A DNA stretch of 38,258 nt from Betaproteobacteria bacterium (GTDB taxonomy: Bacteria > Pseudomonadota > Gammaproteobacteria > Burkholderiales > Rhodocyclaceae). The translations under genes were made by a program, and so were the position numbers. Positions 1 to 8,043 of the stretch are shown in pieces. The DNA is taken from contig VGHJ01000021.1 in assembly GCA_016868295.1 (NCBI GenBank), positions 1 through 38,258 on the forward strand. The letters are read 5' to 3'. The notes beneath the pieces were generated by a model. The model made no database searches, was not told where the DNA came from, and was given only the letters and a program-made list of their open reading frames with translations. Position 1 is the first letter of the stretch. Each line of letters starts with the position of its first letter.

Positions 1-10
1 GTTGCTTCAT
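1..10 (-). CDS. istA: Start of IS21-type transposase istA (edge fragment)
   Basis: Only the first three codons (Met-Lys-Gln) are inside the window, reading leftward from 10. The start is chosen because GAGGAG lies at a normal distance upstream (20-25) and because istA begins just inside the terminal repeats in IS21-family elements. An ATG immediately after the GAGGAG is too close to serve. Nothing about the protein can be checked here. Confidence 0.45.
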
Positions 11-127
11 GGTGATCATCTCCTCGACTTCCCTGCTCAACAATCGAGCAGCGGAGGTTAATCACCCTGGGTAATTTTGAACGCGCAGAACTCAGAAAAT
101 CTGGGGAATTTTTAACGCGTAGCAACA
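1..127 (-). mobile_element. Left end of an IS21-family insertion sequence
   Basis: Read on the minus strand, the segment starts with TGTTGCTACGCG (127 down to 116). It carries two near-identical 20-bp direct repeats, an outer one at 101-120 and an inner one at 67-86. Both have the pattern GCGTTnAAAATTnCCCAG on the minus strand. Multiple 20-bp terminal repeats and a TG...CA terminus are the signature of IS21-family ends. A GAGGAG ribosome site (20-25) and an ATG at 10-8 follow, placed as for the transposase gene istA. A 6-bp inverted repeat (33-38/46-51) lies in the leader. The element continues off the left edge, so its other end and any target duplication cannot be seen. The exact end could be 127 or 129. 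Family assignment is by end structure only. Confidence 0.75.
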
Positions 128-485
128 CAAGAACCTCGATCTGGGCACGCTCGGCACCTTCACGCTGCCGCTCGCCTCGAGCGACCTCAACGAGAGCGAC
201 ACCATCGTGCGCGTGCAGGATGGCAACATCGTTGCCATCGGCGGCCTCATGCAGCAGATCCAGCGCGACGGCTCGAGCAAGGTGCCGGGAGCCGGCGACG
301 TCACCTCCGGCCTTGGCGGCCTGTTCAAGCAGGGCAGCAAGGAACTGACCAAACATGAAGTGGTGGTGCTGATCAAGCCCACCGTGATCCACAGCGACAA
401 ACAGTGGGCGGACGATCTCGAGCGCACTCGTGATCGCATCCAGAACATGGTGCTGCCCGAGCTGAGACAGGCGCCGCCCAAGTAG
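128..485 (+). pseudogene. mshL: mshL 3' fragment: MSHA-type pilus secretin, truncated by the IS
   Basis: This open stretch encodes about 118 residues of the C-terminal secretin domain of MshL, the outer-membrane channel of the MSHA-type IV pilus. Recognisable segments are LGTLGTFTLPLASS, ETDT-like NESDTIVRVQDG, the strongly conserved VAIGGLMQ, and GLGGLFKQGSKE followed by EVVVLIKPTVI. The frame is closed upstream by an in-frame TAG at 120-122 inside the IS terminal repeat. Homology starts at the Lys-Asn codons at 129-134, exactly where the IS ends. Most of the roughly 550-residue protein is therefore missing from this side. A GTG at 207 could start a short product, but that would lack the rest of the channel. 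The pilus is presumably non-functional unless the other half and a bypass exist. Confidence 0.85.
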
Positions 486-504
486 GCATGACTGGAGGAG
501 CGAG

Positions 505-1338
505 ATGTACTTACATCACTTTGGCCTGAACGAGCTGCCCTTCGGCATCACGCCGGATACGAGTTTTGCCTTCTCCACGACGGCGCACCAGGAAGCGCTC
601 AACACCCTGCTCATCGCCGTCAAGAGCGGAGAGGGCTTCATCAAGATCACCGGCGAGGTCGGCACCGGCAAGACGCTGCTGTGCCGGCGTTTCCTCTCGG
701 CGCTGGATGGGGAGTTCGTCACCGCCTTCCTGCCCAACCCCTACCTCGAGCCGCGCACCCTGCTGATGGCCCTGGCGGAGGAACTGGGCGTCGAGTTGCC
801 GCGGGACGCCGACCAGTATCACCTGCTCAAGTCGCTCAGCCTGACGCTGGTGGGGTTCGCCGAGCAGCGCAAATCGGTCGTGGTCTGCCTCGACGAGGCG
901 CAGGCGATGCCGCTGGAAACCATGGAGGTGCTGCGCCTGCTCTCCAACCTCGAGACGGAAAAGCGCAAGCTGCTGCAGCTGGTGCTCTTCGGCCAGCCCG
1001 AGCTCGACACCAAGCTCGCCAATCCTTCGGTGCGCCAATTGCGCCAGCGCATTTCCTTCAGCTACCGCCTCGGCGGCCTGAAGCGCAACGAGATGGAGCT
1101 GTACCTCGCGCACCGCCTGCATGTGGCGGGGCATCGCGGCGAGCGCGTCTTCAAGCCGGGCGCCAGCCGCCTCATCCACAAGGTCACCTCGGGCACGCCG
1201 CGGCTGGTGAACATCCTCGCGCACAAGGCGCTTCTGTCGGCCTACGGCGAGGGCCGCCAGCAGGTGTCGGCCGGGCACGTCAAGACGGCGATCGGCGATA
1301 CCGAGGGCGTGCGCATGCCACGCTGGGCGTTCTGGTGA
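505..1338 (+). CDS. mshM: MshM/ExeA-like AAA ATPase of the MSHA pilus locus
   Basis: 277-residue cytoplasmic ATPase of the ExeA/GspA-MshM family, which binds ATP and helps assemble or localise secretin complexes. The N-terminus YLHHFGLNELPFGITPDTSF is the family hallmark. Walker A is GEVGTGKT (residues 50-57) and Walker B is VVVCLDEA with Asp130-Glu131. A sensor-like FGQPELD segment follows, and the C-terminal helical lid includes GTPRLVNILAHKAL. Start ATG505 has a GGAGGAG ribosome site just upstream. It sits 19 nt after the broken mshL and 13 nt before mshN, the standard mshL-mshM-mshN order. Expression may now depend on a promoter in or near the IS, since the upstream operon is cut. Confidence 0.88.
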   Translation: MYLHHFGLNELPFGITPDTSFAFSTTAHQEALNTLLIAVKSGEGFIKITGEVGTGKTLLCRRFLSALDGEFVTAFLPNPYLEPRTLLMALAEELGVELPRDADQYHLLKSLSLTLVGFAEQRKSVVVCLDEAQAMPLETMEVLRLLSNLETEKRKLLQLVLFGQPELDTKLANPSVRQLRQRISFSYRLGGLKRNEMELYLAHRLHVAGHRGERVFKPGASRLIHKVTSGTPRLVNILAHKALLSAYGEGRQQVSAGHVKTAIGDTEGVRMPRWAFW

Positions 1339-1351
1339 GACCGGCGAGCCG

Positions 1352-2521
1352 ATGAGTCTCATCAACCGCATGCTGCAGGACCTGGAGGCGCGACGTGCCG
1401 CCGACCCGGGCGACATGCTTTCGAAGGACGTGCGACCCCTGCCCGCCACGCGCGAAGCCAGCTGGCTGCGGCCGGTGGCGCTGTTGGCCGTGGGCGCGGC
1501 CGTGGTGATGGGCGGCTTCATGTTATGGACCGAGATGCAGGAGTGGCCGGCCCCGCCGCCATCCGTGCCGGTGGCGAAGCCGATCGTCGCCGCGCCCGTC
1601 GCGCCGCCGCCTGCGCCCGTGCCGGTGCAGCCGGTGCCCGCCGAGGCGGCCCCTCTTCAGCCTGTCGCGGTTCCTGCCGCCGCGCCTGCAAGCGCTCCCC
1701 CTGCCACGCCGGCAGTGCCTGTCGCGCCCACGCCCGCGGAAGCGGCGAAGGCGATGCCCTCTGCAAAGCCGGCGCCCGCAGTGGCCCCCGCCGCACCGAA
1801 GGCCGAGGCGCCGGTCGAAGAGCGCGAACTCAAAGTGGCCACATCCATCTCCCTGCCGCGGGAAGCGCAGCAGGAAAGCGCGACGGCGCGGCCGACGCGC
1901 AAGGAGCCGGCCGCGCCGGCCGTCATCGAGAAGAAAGTGCGCAACGTACCTGCGAAGGAGCGGGCGGAAAGCGAATACCGCAAGGCGCTCGGCCTGCTCA
2001 ACCAGGGGCGGCAGCAGGACGCCCTGGCCGGATTCGTCACGGCCCTGCAGACCGATCCGGCCCACGTCTATGCCCGAGTGGCGGCGGCCAACCTGCTCGC
2101 GGAACAACAACGTTCAGCCGACGCCCTGGCGTTGCTCGAGGAAGGGCTGGGTGTGCTGCCAGGCCAGCCGCAACTGGCGATGCGCATGGCGCGCCTGCAG
2201 ATCGAGCGGGGCGACCTGCGCGGCGCCGCAGACACGCTGCAGGCAGCGCGCGGGGGCGGCAGCGGCAACGCCGAGTACCATGCGCTGCATGCCGCCGTGC
2301 TGCAGCGACTGACTTTTCACAAGGAGGCCGTGACCGAGTACCAGGCGGCCCTGCGCCTCGCGCCCCAGGCCGGCGTGTGGTGGATGGGCCTCGGCATCTC
2401 GCTGGAAGCCGACGGCCGCGGCGCCGAGGCGCGCGAGGCCTACCAGAGGGCGCGCGCCAGCGGCACCCTGTCGGCCGAACTCGATCGCTTCGTCGAGCAG
2501 AAGCTCCGGCAACTGCAGTAG
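1352..2521 (+). CDS. mshN: MshN-like TPR protein, MSHA pilus biogenesis
   Basis: 389-residue protein with the bitopic layout of MshN. A short cytoplasmic head MSLINRMLQDLEAR (MshN/GspB-like) is followed by one transmembrane helix at about residues 40-60. A long Pro/Ala/Val-rich periplasmic linker covers about residues 65-170. A tetratricopeptide domain follows (about 205-385; repeated A..LL..G...DAL..F and LEADGRGAEAREAYQRA patterns). The family bridges the inner membrane and secretin in MSHA-type pili. The linker has a strongly biased composition that creates long shadow frames on the other strand. The gene ends one base before the convergent comF. The usual next genes (mshE ATPase, mshG platform, prepilins) are not here, so the msh locus is either incomplete or split. 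Confidence 0.82.
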   Translation: MSLINRMLQDLEARRAADPGDMLSKDVRPLPATREASWLRPVALLAVGAAVVMGGFMLWTEMQEWPAPPPSVPVAKPIVAAPVAPPPAPVPVQPVPAEAAPLQPVAVPAAAPASAPPATPAVPVAPTPAEAAKAMPSAKPAPAVAPAAPKAEAPVEERELKVATSISLPREAQQESATARPTRKEPAAPAVIEKKVRNVPAKERAESEYRKALGLLNQGRQQDALAGFVTALQTDPAHVYARVAAANLLAEQQRSADALALLEEGLGVLPGQPQLAMRMARLQIERGDLRGAADTLQAARGGGSGNAEYHALHAAVLQRLTFHKEAVTEYQAALRLAPQAGVWWMGLGISLEADGRGAEAREAYQRARASGTLSAELDRFVEQKLRQLQ

Positions 2522-2522
2522 T

Positions 2523-3218
2523 TCAATTCGGCAGCGTCCGCGCCGCCACCCAGTTTTCGACCCGTACCGCTCCATGCAGCTTCAATGTGCGCGCGAACTC
2601 GTTCAGCGTCGCGCCGGTGGTCATGACATCGTCAACCACCGCGACGCGCTTTCCGGCCAAGTCGGCGCGGCATTCGAAGGCGTGGCGGATGTTGGCCTGG
2701 CGTTCCTTCCACGGCAGGCTCGCTTGCGGCGCGCCGTCGTGCACGCGAAAGCAGGCGTCGGAAACGAGCGGCAGGCCGAGGCGCCAGGCCAGCGGCCGGG
2801 CGATTTCCTGCGCCTGGTTGAAGCCGCGTTCCCTCATGCGCAGCGCCGAGAGCGGCAGGGGGATGATGCCATCGAGCCCGGCCGGATCGATGCGTGCCGC
2901 GAGCGCGTCGGCCAGCCAGCCGGCGAGCGGCAGGCGATGGCGGTACTTCAGGCCCTGGACGAGGTGTTCCACCGGAAAGGCGTATCGAAATGCTGCCATC
3001 GTCGCGTCGAAATGCGGTGGCGCACTCTGGCAGGCGCCGCAGACGGCCCCAGCCGCAGTGGGCAGGGCGCAGACCGGGCAGCGCGGGCCGGCCAGGTGCG
3101 GCAGGTCGGTCTCGCAGGCGGCGCAGAGCAAGCGCTCGCCGCTGGCCTGGCCGCAGACGAAGCAATCCTGCGGCAGCAGGCGCGTCAGAGCCTGAATTGT
3201 CGTCCGGAAAATTGACAA
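2523..3218 (-). CDS. comF: ComF family phosphoribosyltransferase-like protein
   Basis: 231-residue double zinc ribbon plus phosphoribosyltransferase fold protein of the ComF/GntX family, implicated in uptake or use of DNA and in natural competence. Four CxxC pairs are visible (C19/C22, C32/C35, C47/C50, C60/C63). The PRPP-binding loop [13 protein letters not shown] lies near residues 191-203, and [14 protein letters not shown] is conserved mid-protein. The start appears to be TTG3218, preceded by a GGTGGGGG-type ribosome site; no ATG fits the conserved N-terminus. It diverges from bioB and converges with mshN. The biochemical activity of the family is still not settled. Confidence 0.88.
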   Translation of the reverse strand: MSIFRTTIQALTRLLPQDCFVCGQASGERLLCAACETDLPHLAGPRCPVCALPTAAGAVCGACQSAPPHFDATMAAFRYAFPVEHLVQGLKYRHRLPLAGWLADALAARIDPAGLDGIIPLPLSALRMRERGFNQAQEIARPLAWRLGLPLVSDACFRVHDGAPQASLPWKERQANIRHAFECRADLAGKRVAVVDDVMTTGATLNEFARTLKLHGAVRVENWVAARTLPN

Positions 3219-3240
3219 GCCCCCACCCTTGAACGATCAT
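3212..3240 (+). promoter_or_regulatory. Candidate sigma70 promoter of bioB-bioC
   Basis: TTGACA at 3212-3217 and GATCAT at 3235-3240 are separated by 17 bp, giving a start near 3247 and a 29-nt leader before bioB. The -35 is perfect; the -10 matches four of six. The -35 overlaps the comF start codon region, so the two divergent genes may interfere. No BirA-type operator was recognised. Confidence 0.45.
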
Positions 3241-3275
3241 CCCCGCTCCGATTCTATCCGAAGCTATTTCCCGCC

Positions 3276-4253
3276 ATGAAGACAGCCACCGCCGAGCGCG
3301 CGAGCAAGGACTCACTCAGGCAGAAACGCTGGACTGCAGCCGAGATCCTGGCGCTGTTCGAACTGCCTTTCAACGATTTGCTCTTCCAGGCCCAACAGGT
3401 GCACCGCGCCCATTTCGACGCCAACAGCGTGCAGCGTTCCACCCTGCTGTCGGTGAAGACCGGCGGCTGCTCGGAGGATTGCGGGTATTGCTCGCAGGCG
3501 GCGCGCCACCACACCGGGTTGGAAAAGGAATCCCTGATGGAGATAGACGAAGTGGTCGCCGCCGCCCAGGCCGCCAAGGAGAAGGGCGCCAGCCGCTTCT
3601 GCATGGGCGCCGCCTGGCGCGGGCCGAAGGACAAGGACCTCGAGCAGGTGAGCGAGATGATCCGCGCCGTCAAGGCGCTCGGCATGGAGACCTGCGTCAC
3701 CTTGGGCATGCTCAAGGAAGGCCAGGCCGAGCAGTTGAAGGCCGCCGGCCTCGACTACTACAACCACAACCTCGACACCGCGCCGGAGTTCTACGGCAAG
3801 ATCGTCACCACCCACAGCCAGGCCGACCGCTTCGACACGCTGCACAAGGTGCGCGAGGCCGGCATCAACGTCTGCTGCGGCGGCATCGTCGGCATGGGCG
3901 AGACGCGCGCCGGCCGCGCCGGCCTCATCGCCGAGTTGGCCAACATGGACCCGCCGCCGGAATCCGTGCCGATCAACAACCTGGTGCCGGTGCCGGGCAC
4001 GCCGCTGGCGTCGGCCTCCCCGATCGACCCTTTCGAATTCGTGCGCACCATCGCCGCCGCCCGCATCACCATGCCGAAGAGCCTTGTGCGCCTCTCCGCC
4101 GGCCGCCAGGAAATGTCGGACGAGCTGCAGGCGCTGTGCTTTCTCGCCGGCGCGAACTCCATCTTCTACGGCGACAAGCTGCTCACCACCGGTAACCCGG
4201 AAGCCGACCGTGACGAACGGCTCTTCGAGCGCCTGGGGTTGCGCGCCGTCTGA
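3276..4253 (+). CDS. bioB: Biotin synthase
   Basis: 325-residue radical SAM enzyme that inserts sulfur into dethiobiotin, the last step of biotin synthesis. The [4Fe-4S]/SAM motif is C65-x3-C69-x2-C72 in [12 protein letters not shown]. Further family signatures are RFCMGAAWR (conserved Cys of the auxiliary [2Fe-2S] site), [18 protein letters not shown] and RLSAGR with the unusual Arg ligand. [14 protein letters not shown] is the C-terminal signature. Length is normal for the family. It overlaps bioC by one base (TGATG), so the two are translationally coupled. Other biotin genes (bioF, bioA, bioD) are not in this window. Confidence 0.97.
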   Translation: MKTATAERASKDSLRQKRWTAAEILALFELPFNDLLFQAQQVHRAHFDANSVQRSTLLSVKTGGCSEDCGYCSQAARHHTGLEKESLMEIDEVVAAAQAAKEKGASRFCMGAAWRGPKDKDLEQVSEMIRAVKALGMETCVTLGMLKEGQAEQLKAAGLDYYNHNLDTAPEFYGKIVTTHSQADRFDTLHKVREAGINVCCGGIVGMGETRAGRAGLIAELANMDPPPESVPINNLVPVPGTPLASASPIDPFEFVRTIAAARITMPKSLVRLSAGRQEMSDELQALCFLAGANSIFYGDKLLTTGNPEADRDERLFERLGLRAV

Positions 4254-5056
4254 TGCAGGCTGACTTTTGCGCAGCCGCTGCCAGCTATGACGAGGCGGCG
4301 GTGCTGGCGAAGGAAGTCAGCCTGCGCATGACGGCGAAGCTCGAGTTCATCAGGCTCGCTCCCGCCCGCGTCGCCGACATCGGCTGCGCCACCGGCGATG
4401 GCATCCGTGCGCTGCAGGCGCGCTATCCGCAAACGCTTCCCCTGGCGATCGACTACGCTCCGGCGATGCTGGCCGAGGTGAAGCGACGCGTTCCCATGAT
4501 CGACAGGCTGCGCCGCCGCGCGCCGCGCTGCATCGCCGGCGACGTGCGGGAGCTGCCGCTCATGAGCGGCACGCTTGGGTTGGCCTGGTCCAACCTGATG
4601 CTGCACTGGCTCGACGATCCCCTGCCTGCCCTGCGCGAGCTGCATCGGGTGCTGGAGACGGGCGGCCTGCTCATGTTCAGCGCGCTCGGGCCGGACACGC
4701 TGAAGGAGCTGCGCGCCGCGGGCGCGACGACGCTGCGCCGCTTTCACGACATGCACGACTTCGGCGACATGCTGCTCGCGGCGGGCTTCGCCGATCCGGT
4801 GATGGAAATGGAGCGCATCACATTCGCCTACGCCGGCCCGCGCGGTCTGCTGCGCGACCAGCGCCGGCTCGGCGTGCGCGACGGCCTGTTCGGCGCGCTG
4901 GGTTTCCGCGAGGGGCGACGCGTCTTCCGCGCCTGGGAAGCACAGCGGCGCGACGGGCGCCTGCCGGCCACCTTCGAGATCGTCTACGGCCATGCCTGGA
5001 AGGCGGAGCCGAAGGAAACGGCCGACGGCCGTTCAATCGTTCGGTTCAGGAAATGA
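4253..5056 (+). CDS. bioC: Malonyl-ACP O-methyltransferase BioC
   Basis: 267-residue class I SAM methyltransferase. BioC methylates malonyl-ACP to disguise it as a fatty-acid primer at the start of pimelate synthesis. Motif I is VADIGCATGDG near residues 41-51. Motif II/post-I contains AIDYAPAML, and LAWSNLMLHWLDDPLPALRELHRVLETGGLLMFSALGPDTLKEL carries the family core, here cited as segments around residues 105-150. FHDMHDFGDMLLAAGF is typical of BioC rather than of general ubiquinone methyltransferases. It shares one base with bioB, and the pairing itself supports the assignment. It ends 35 bases before the convergent msrQ. Confidence 0.9.
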   Translation: MQADFCAAAASYDEAAVLAKEVSLRMTAKLEFIRLAPARVADIGCATGDGIRALQARYPQTLPLAIDYAPAMLAEVKRRVPMIDRLRRRAPRCIAGDVRELPLMSGTLGLAWSNLMLHWLDDPLPALRELHRVLETGGLLMFSALGPDTLKELRAAGATTLRRFHDMHDFGDMLLAAGFADPVMEMERITFAYAGPRGLLRDQRRLGVRDGLFGALGFREGRRVFRAWEAQRRDGRLPATFEIVYGHAWKAEPKETADGRSIVRFRK

Positions 5057-5090
5057 AACGCGCGAAGCAGAAGGCGCGCTTCCTGCGAGA

Positions 5091-5720
5091 TCAGCGCGGC
5101 CTGGAGTAGGCCGCCAGTTGCCGCTGCCGTTCGCGCGACAGGCGCAGCGCGCGAAAGCCCAGCAGCGTGCCGAGCAGCGCGGCGTAGAGCAGCGGCAGCG
5201 TGATGTCCTTCTTCACCAGCCACCAGTAGTGGACGACGCCGACGATGGCGACGGCGTAGACCGCGCGATGCAGCTGCGTCCAGCGCCGGCCGCCGAGGCG
5301 TTTCACCATCGCCGCGTTCGAGGTCGCCGCCAGCGGGATCAGCATCACGAAGGCGGTGAAGCCGGCGGTGATGAAGGGGCGCTTGGCGATGTCCTTGACG
5401 ATGGAGGACCAGTCGAAGAACTGGTCGAGCCAGAGATACGTCAGGAAGTGCAGCAGCGCGTAGAAGAAGGCGTAGAGCCCGAGCATGCGCCGCAGGCGCA
5501 TCAGCCAGTGCCAGCCGCTGAGGTGGCGCGCCGGCGTCACCGCCAGCGTGACGAGCAGGAAATTCAGGGTCCACGTGCCGAGGTGGCGCGTGATGAACTC
5601 GATCGGGGTGGCGCCGAGCCCGCCCTTCCAGCCCAGCCAGCCGAGCTGGGCCAGCGGCACGAGACATAGAACGAAGAGCGCGGCCTTGAGGGCGCCGAGC
5701 CGGGCGGGCGTCGGTTGCAT
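5091..5720 (-). CDS. msrQ: MsrQ haem-binding membrane subunit of MsrPQ
   Basis: 209-residue integral membrane protein of the YedZ/MsrQ ferric-reductase-like family, which passes electrons from the quinone pool or flavin to MsrP for repair of periplasmic methionine sulfoxide. About six hydrophobic helices are visible, with conserved histidines in FYALLHFLTYLW, RRWTQLHRAVY and IVGVVHYWW (haem ligands in the family). The start ATG5720 overlaps the msrP stop (TGATG), so the pair is translationally coupled. A much longer frame runs upstream through msrP but is only a shadow. Confidence 0.92.
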   Translation of the reverse strand: MQPTPARLGALKAALFVLCLVPLAQLGWLGWKGGLGATPIEFITRHLGTWTLNFLLVTLAVTPARHLSGWHWLMRLRRMLGLYAFFYALLHFLTYLWLDQFFDWSSIVKDIAKRPFITAGFTAFVMLIPLAATSNAAMVKRLGGRRWTQLHRAVYAVAIVGVVHYWWLVKKDITLPLLYAALLGTLLGFRALRLSRERQRQLAAYSRPR

Positions 5721-6655
5721 CAATGGAATTTTCGCAGATCCATGCCGGCGTAGAGCGAGGCCACCTGTTCGGCGTAGCCGTTGAAGGGCAGGGTCCTGCG
5801 CTTGAATAACTCGCCGATGCGGCGCTCCTTGTCCTGGCTCCAGCGCGGGTGGCTGACGTCGGGATTGACGTTGGCGTAGAAGCCGTATTCCTCGGGCTGG
5901 GCGAGGTTCCAGGTCGTCCTCGGCGCCTGGTCGACAAGGCGGATCCTGACGATCGACTTGCCGCTCTTGAAGCCGTATTTCCACGGCACGACGAGGCGCA
6001 GCGGCGCGCCGTTCTGGTTCGGCAGTTCCTCGCCGTAGAGGCCGACCGCCATGATGGTGAGCGGATGCAGCGCCTCGTCGAGGCGCAGGCCTTCGGTGTA
6101 GGGCCAGTCGAGGAAGGGCTGGCGCAGGCCGGGCATGGCGACCGGATCCATGCGGGTGACGAACTCGACGAACTTCGCGCTGCCCAGCAGCTCGACCTGC
6201 TTCAGCAGGGCGGCGAGGGGAAATCCGACCCACGGGATCACCATCGACCAGCCCTCGACACAGCGCAGGCGGTAGATGCGCTCCTCGAGCGGCGCGACCT
6301 TCAAGATGTCCTCGATGGCGAGGGTGCGCGGTTTCTGAACCAGTCCCTCGACGCTGACGGTCCACGGCCGCGTCTTCATGGCGCCGGCGCGTTCCGCGGG
6401 CTGACTTTTGCCGCCGAAGCCGAATTCGACGAAGTTGTTGTAGGTGGAGATGTCGCGCAGGCTGTTCGGCGGCTCCAGCGTGCTGTAGGGGCTCTTCTGC
6501 AGGCCGGGAAGGGCTTCGCGCGACCAGGCAGGGCCCGGCATCCCGGCGGCCAGGGCGAGGGCGCCGGCGGCCTTGATGAAGGCGCGGCGGCGCTCGAACA
6601 GGGCGCGAGGGGTGATCTCGGAGGGCGGGATGTCTTCAGGGCGCTTGATCAGCAT
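5720..6655 (-). CDS. msrP: MsrP periplasmic methionine sulfoxide reductase, molybdopterin subunit
   Basis: 311-residue molybdoenzyme of the sulfite-oxidase fold (YedY/MsrP) that reduces protein methionine sulfoxide in the periplasm. The N-terminus has a twin-arginine signal ERRRAFIK (residues 21-28) followed by an Ala/Gly-rich hydrophobic stretch, as expected for a folded cofactor protein exported by Tat. The molybdenum-ligand cysteine is C132 in [52 protein letters not shown] and HPRWSQ match the family. Thirty bases separate it from the anti-sigma gene upstream on the same strand, which suggests one operon under that ECF sigma factor. Confidence 0.95.
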   Translation of the reverse strand: MLIKRPEDIPPSEITPRALFERRRAFIKAAGALALAAGMPGPAWSREALPGLQKSPYSTLEPPNSLRDISTYNNFVEFGFGGKSQPAERAGAMKTRPWTVSVEGLVQKPRTLAIEDILKVAPLEERIYRLRCVEGWSMVIPWVGFPLAALLKQVELLGSAKFVEFVTRMDPVAMPGLRQPFLDWPYTEGLRLDEALHPLTIMAVGLYGEELPNQNGAPLRLVVPWKYGFKSGKSIVRIRLVDQAPRTTWNLAQPEEYGFYANVNPDVSHPRWSQDKERRIGELFKRRTLPFNGYAEQVASLYAGMDLRKFH

Positions 6656-6685
6656 GCCGAGTAGACCGCTTCCGCCGGCGAAAGC

Positions 6686-7444
6686 TTACGGGTTCAGCTG
6701 CTGGTAGACGGCGGTGGCGATGCGCAGCAGATCCGGTTTTTCCATCTCGCCGGAAAGGGCATAGCCGAAACGCCCGTCCAGCCAGTAGAACACGCCGACG
6801 CCGTTTTCCCGCGCGTAGCGGAAGGCGGTCTCGCGGCTGTCCTGCGTGTCGCGCCTGACATACAGCGTCAGGCGCTGGCCGCGCGCGTCCTGGTACATGA
6901 ACTGCGCCACCGGCCCGGCCTCGCCCGGCAGCAGGCGGCCGCCGACCAGTTCGAAGCCCTGCGCCGACAAATGCGGCGGCTTCAGTTCCGCCCCCAGCCG
7001 CTTGGACAGCCAGGCGACGAGATGGGCCTCCTCGGCGGCGCCGACTTCGACGGGATGGCGCACTTCGGGGCTGAAGACGGCGTGCGCGATGGCCGCCTGG
7101 CGCGGCAGGGAGGCGGTGGCGGGTGGGGAGGGCATGGTCTCACCGCGCAAGGCATAGCCGACCACACCGCCGACGGCCAGGCAGACGACTGCGGCGGCCA
7201 GACGCAGGGGAACGAGTGAAACGGGCCCTGCAGCCGCTGCTGCGAGGCGGACCGGCACGGCTTCGTTCATCACCGGATCGAAGGCATGATGCAGACGCTC
7301 GTTCTGGATCCGCCACTCGGCCACGGCCTGACGCATCTCGGGGTGGTCGTGCAGCCAGGCTTCCACCGCTTCGCGCCGCGCGGCCTCCAGCCGTCCGTCG
7401 GCGTAGGCATGCAACTCCTGCTCGTTGATCGTTTTGGCGATCAT
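6686..7444 (-). CDS. Membrane anti-sigma factor partner of the upstream ECF sigma
   Basis: 252-residue single-pass protein. Residues 1-60 form a helical cytoplasmic anti-sigma domain of the zf-HC2/RseA-ChrR type (NEQELHAYADGRLEAARR...). The usual zinc motif CxxC is absent, so it would be a zinc-free variant. A transmembrane helix spans about residues 79-98 and a periplasmic domain of about 150 residues follows. That domain contains LSKRLGAELKPPHLSAQGFELVGGRLLPG and FMYQDARGQRLTLYV, as in many anti-sigma proteins of sigma/anti-sigma/oxidative-stress operons. Its ATG overlaps the sigma stop by four bases (ATGA). It is not the multi-pass NrsF type known from Azospira msrPQ control. Confidence 0.85.
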   Translation of the reverse strand: MIAKTINEQELHAYADGRLEAARREAVEAWLHDHPEMRQAVAEWRIQNERLHHAFDPVMNEAVPVRLAAAAAGPVSLVPLRLAAAVVCLAVGGVVGYALRGETMPSPPATASLPRQAAIAHAVFSPEVRHPVEVGAAEEAHLVAWLSKRLGAELKPPHLSAQGFELVGGRLLPGEAGPVAQFMYQDARGQRLTLYVRRDTQDSRETAFRYARENGVGVFYWLDGRFGYALSGEMEKPDLLRIATAVYQQLNP

Positions 7445-7944
7445 TTGATCATCTTCAGGCGACTTTCCGCGGCTTCGCCGCCGGCGAGCAATGCGCGCAG
7501 CCTTTCGCGTCCGCGCGACAGCCGTGACATGACCGTGCCGACCGGGATGCCGAGCGCTTTCGCCGTGTCTTCATAGGAAAGATTCTCGAGGCCGACCAGC
7601 AGCAGCACTTCCCTCTGCTCGACCGGCAGCTGCGCCAGGCCGTTCGCCAGGTCGCGCAGTTCCAGCGCGTCGCCTTGGGGCGCCCGCATCGGCAGATCGG
7701 GCAGGACCTCGTCGCCCGGGAAGTCGATCGGCCGCGGGCGGCGCATCTGGCTCACGAAAATGTTGTGCATGATGGAAAACAGCCAGCCGCCGAGCTTGCC
7801 CGGACGCCACAGCGACCACTTGCCCAGCGCGCGCTCCAGCGTGTCCTGCACCAGATCGTCGGCGCGCACGGCGTCCCCGGTCAGCGCGCGAGCGTAGCGG
7901 CGCAGACGGGGGATCTCGGCGACGATGGCTTCGTGCTGGGACAT
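7441..7944 (-). CDS. ECF RNA polymerase sigma factor (sigma70 family)
   Basis: 167-residue two-domain sigma factor. Region 2 is at about residues 10-75, with LRRYARALTGDAVRADDLVQDTLERAL and GGWLFSIMHNIFVSQMRR. Region 4 is at about 100-155, with LPVEQREVLLLVGLENLSYEDTAKALGIPVGTVMSRLSRGR. It directs transcription of a stress regulon and normally its own operon. Four-base overlap with the anti-sigma gene and co-direction with msrP-msrQ indicate that periplasmic methionine oxidation, or the oxidant behind it, is a likely signal. That link is inference from context. The start ATG7944 leaves about 40 nt to the cytochrome c4 terminator region. Confidence 0.92.
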   Translation of the reverse strand: MSQHEAIVAEIPRLRRYARALTGDAVRADDLVQDTLERALGKWSLWRPGKLGGWLFSIMHNIFVSQMRRPRPIDFPGDEVLPDLPMRAPQGDALELRDLANGLAQLPVEQREVLLLVGLENLSYEDTAKALGIPVGTVMSRLSRGRERLRALLAGGEAAESRLKMIK

Positions 7945-7954
7945 GCTTGCCGGG

Positions 7955-7983
7955 TAAACAGGGGTCGAGCCCAGATTATTCCC
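7955..7983 (-). promoter_or_regulatory. Candidate autoregulated ECF promoter
   Basis: On the minus strand GGGAATAA (7983-7976) is followed after 16 bp by GTTTA (7959-7955), just upstream of the sigma gene. A GGAA-type -35 with a short -10 about 16 bp away is the usual form of ECF-sigma promoters. No second copy was found in the window to confirm it. Confidence 0.35.
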
Positions 7984-7988
7984 GACCG

Positions 7989-8018
7989 GAAAGAAAAAGG
8001 GGCGGCCCGGGCCGCCCC
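7989..8018 (-). terminator. Intrinsic terminator of the cytochrome c4 gene
   Basis: A perfect 20-bp all-GC palindrome (7999-8018, centre CCCGGG) is followed on the minus strand by TTTTTCTTTCC (7998-7988). It lies 26 bp past the cytochrome c4 stop codon, so it separates that gene from the sigma operon downstream. Confidence 0.85.
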
Positions 8019-8043
8019 TCGAGCGCCTGAAGCGCCGGCGTTC

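Noticed and set aside
511-3195. Large overlapping open frames on both strands across mshM, mshN and comF
   Set aside because: Arg/Ala/His-rich compositions without motifs; they follow from the codon bias of the true genes, whose frames carry clear family signatures.
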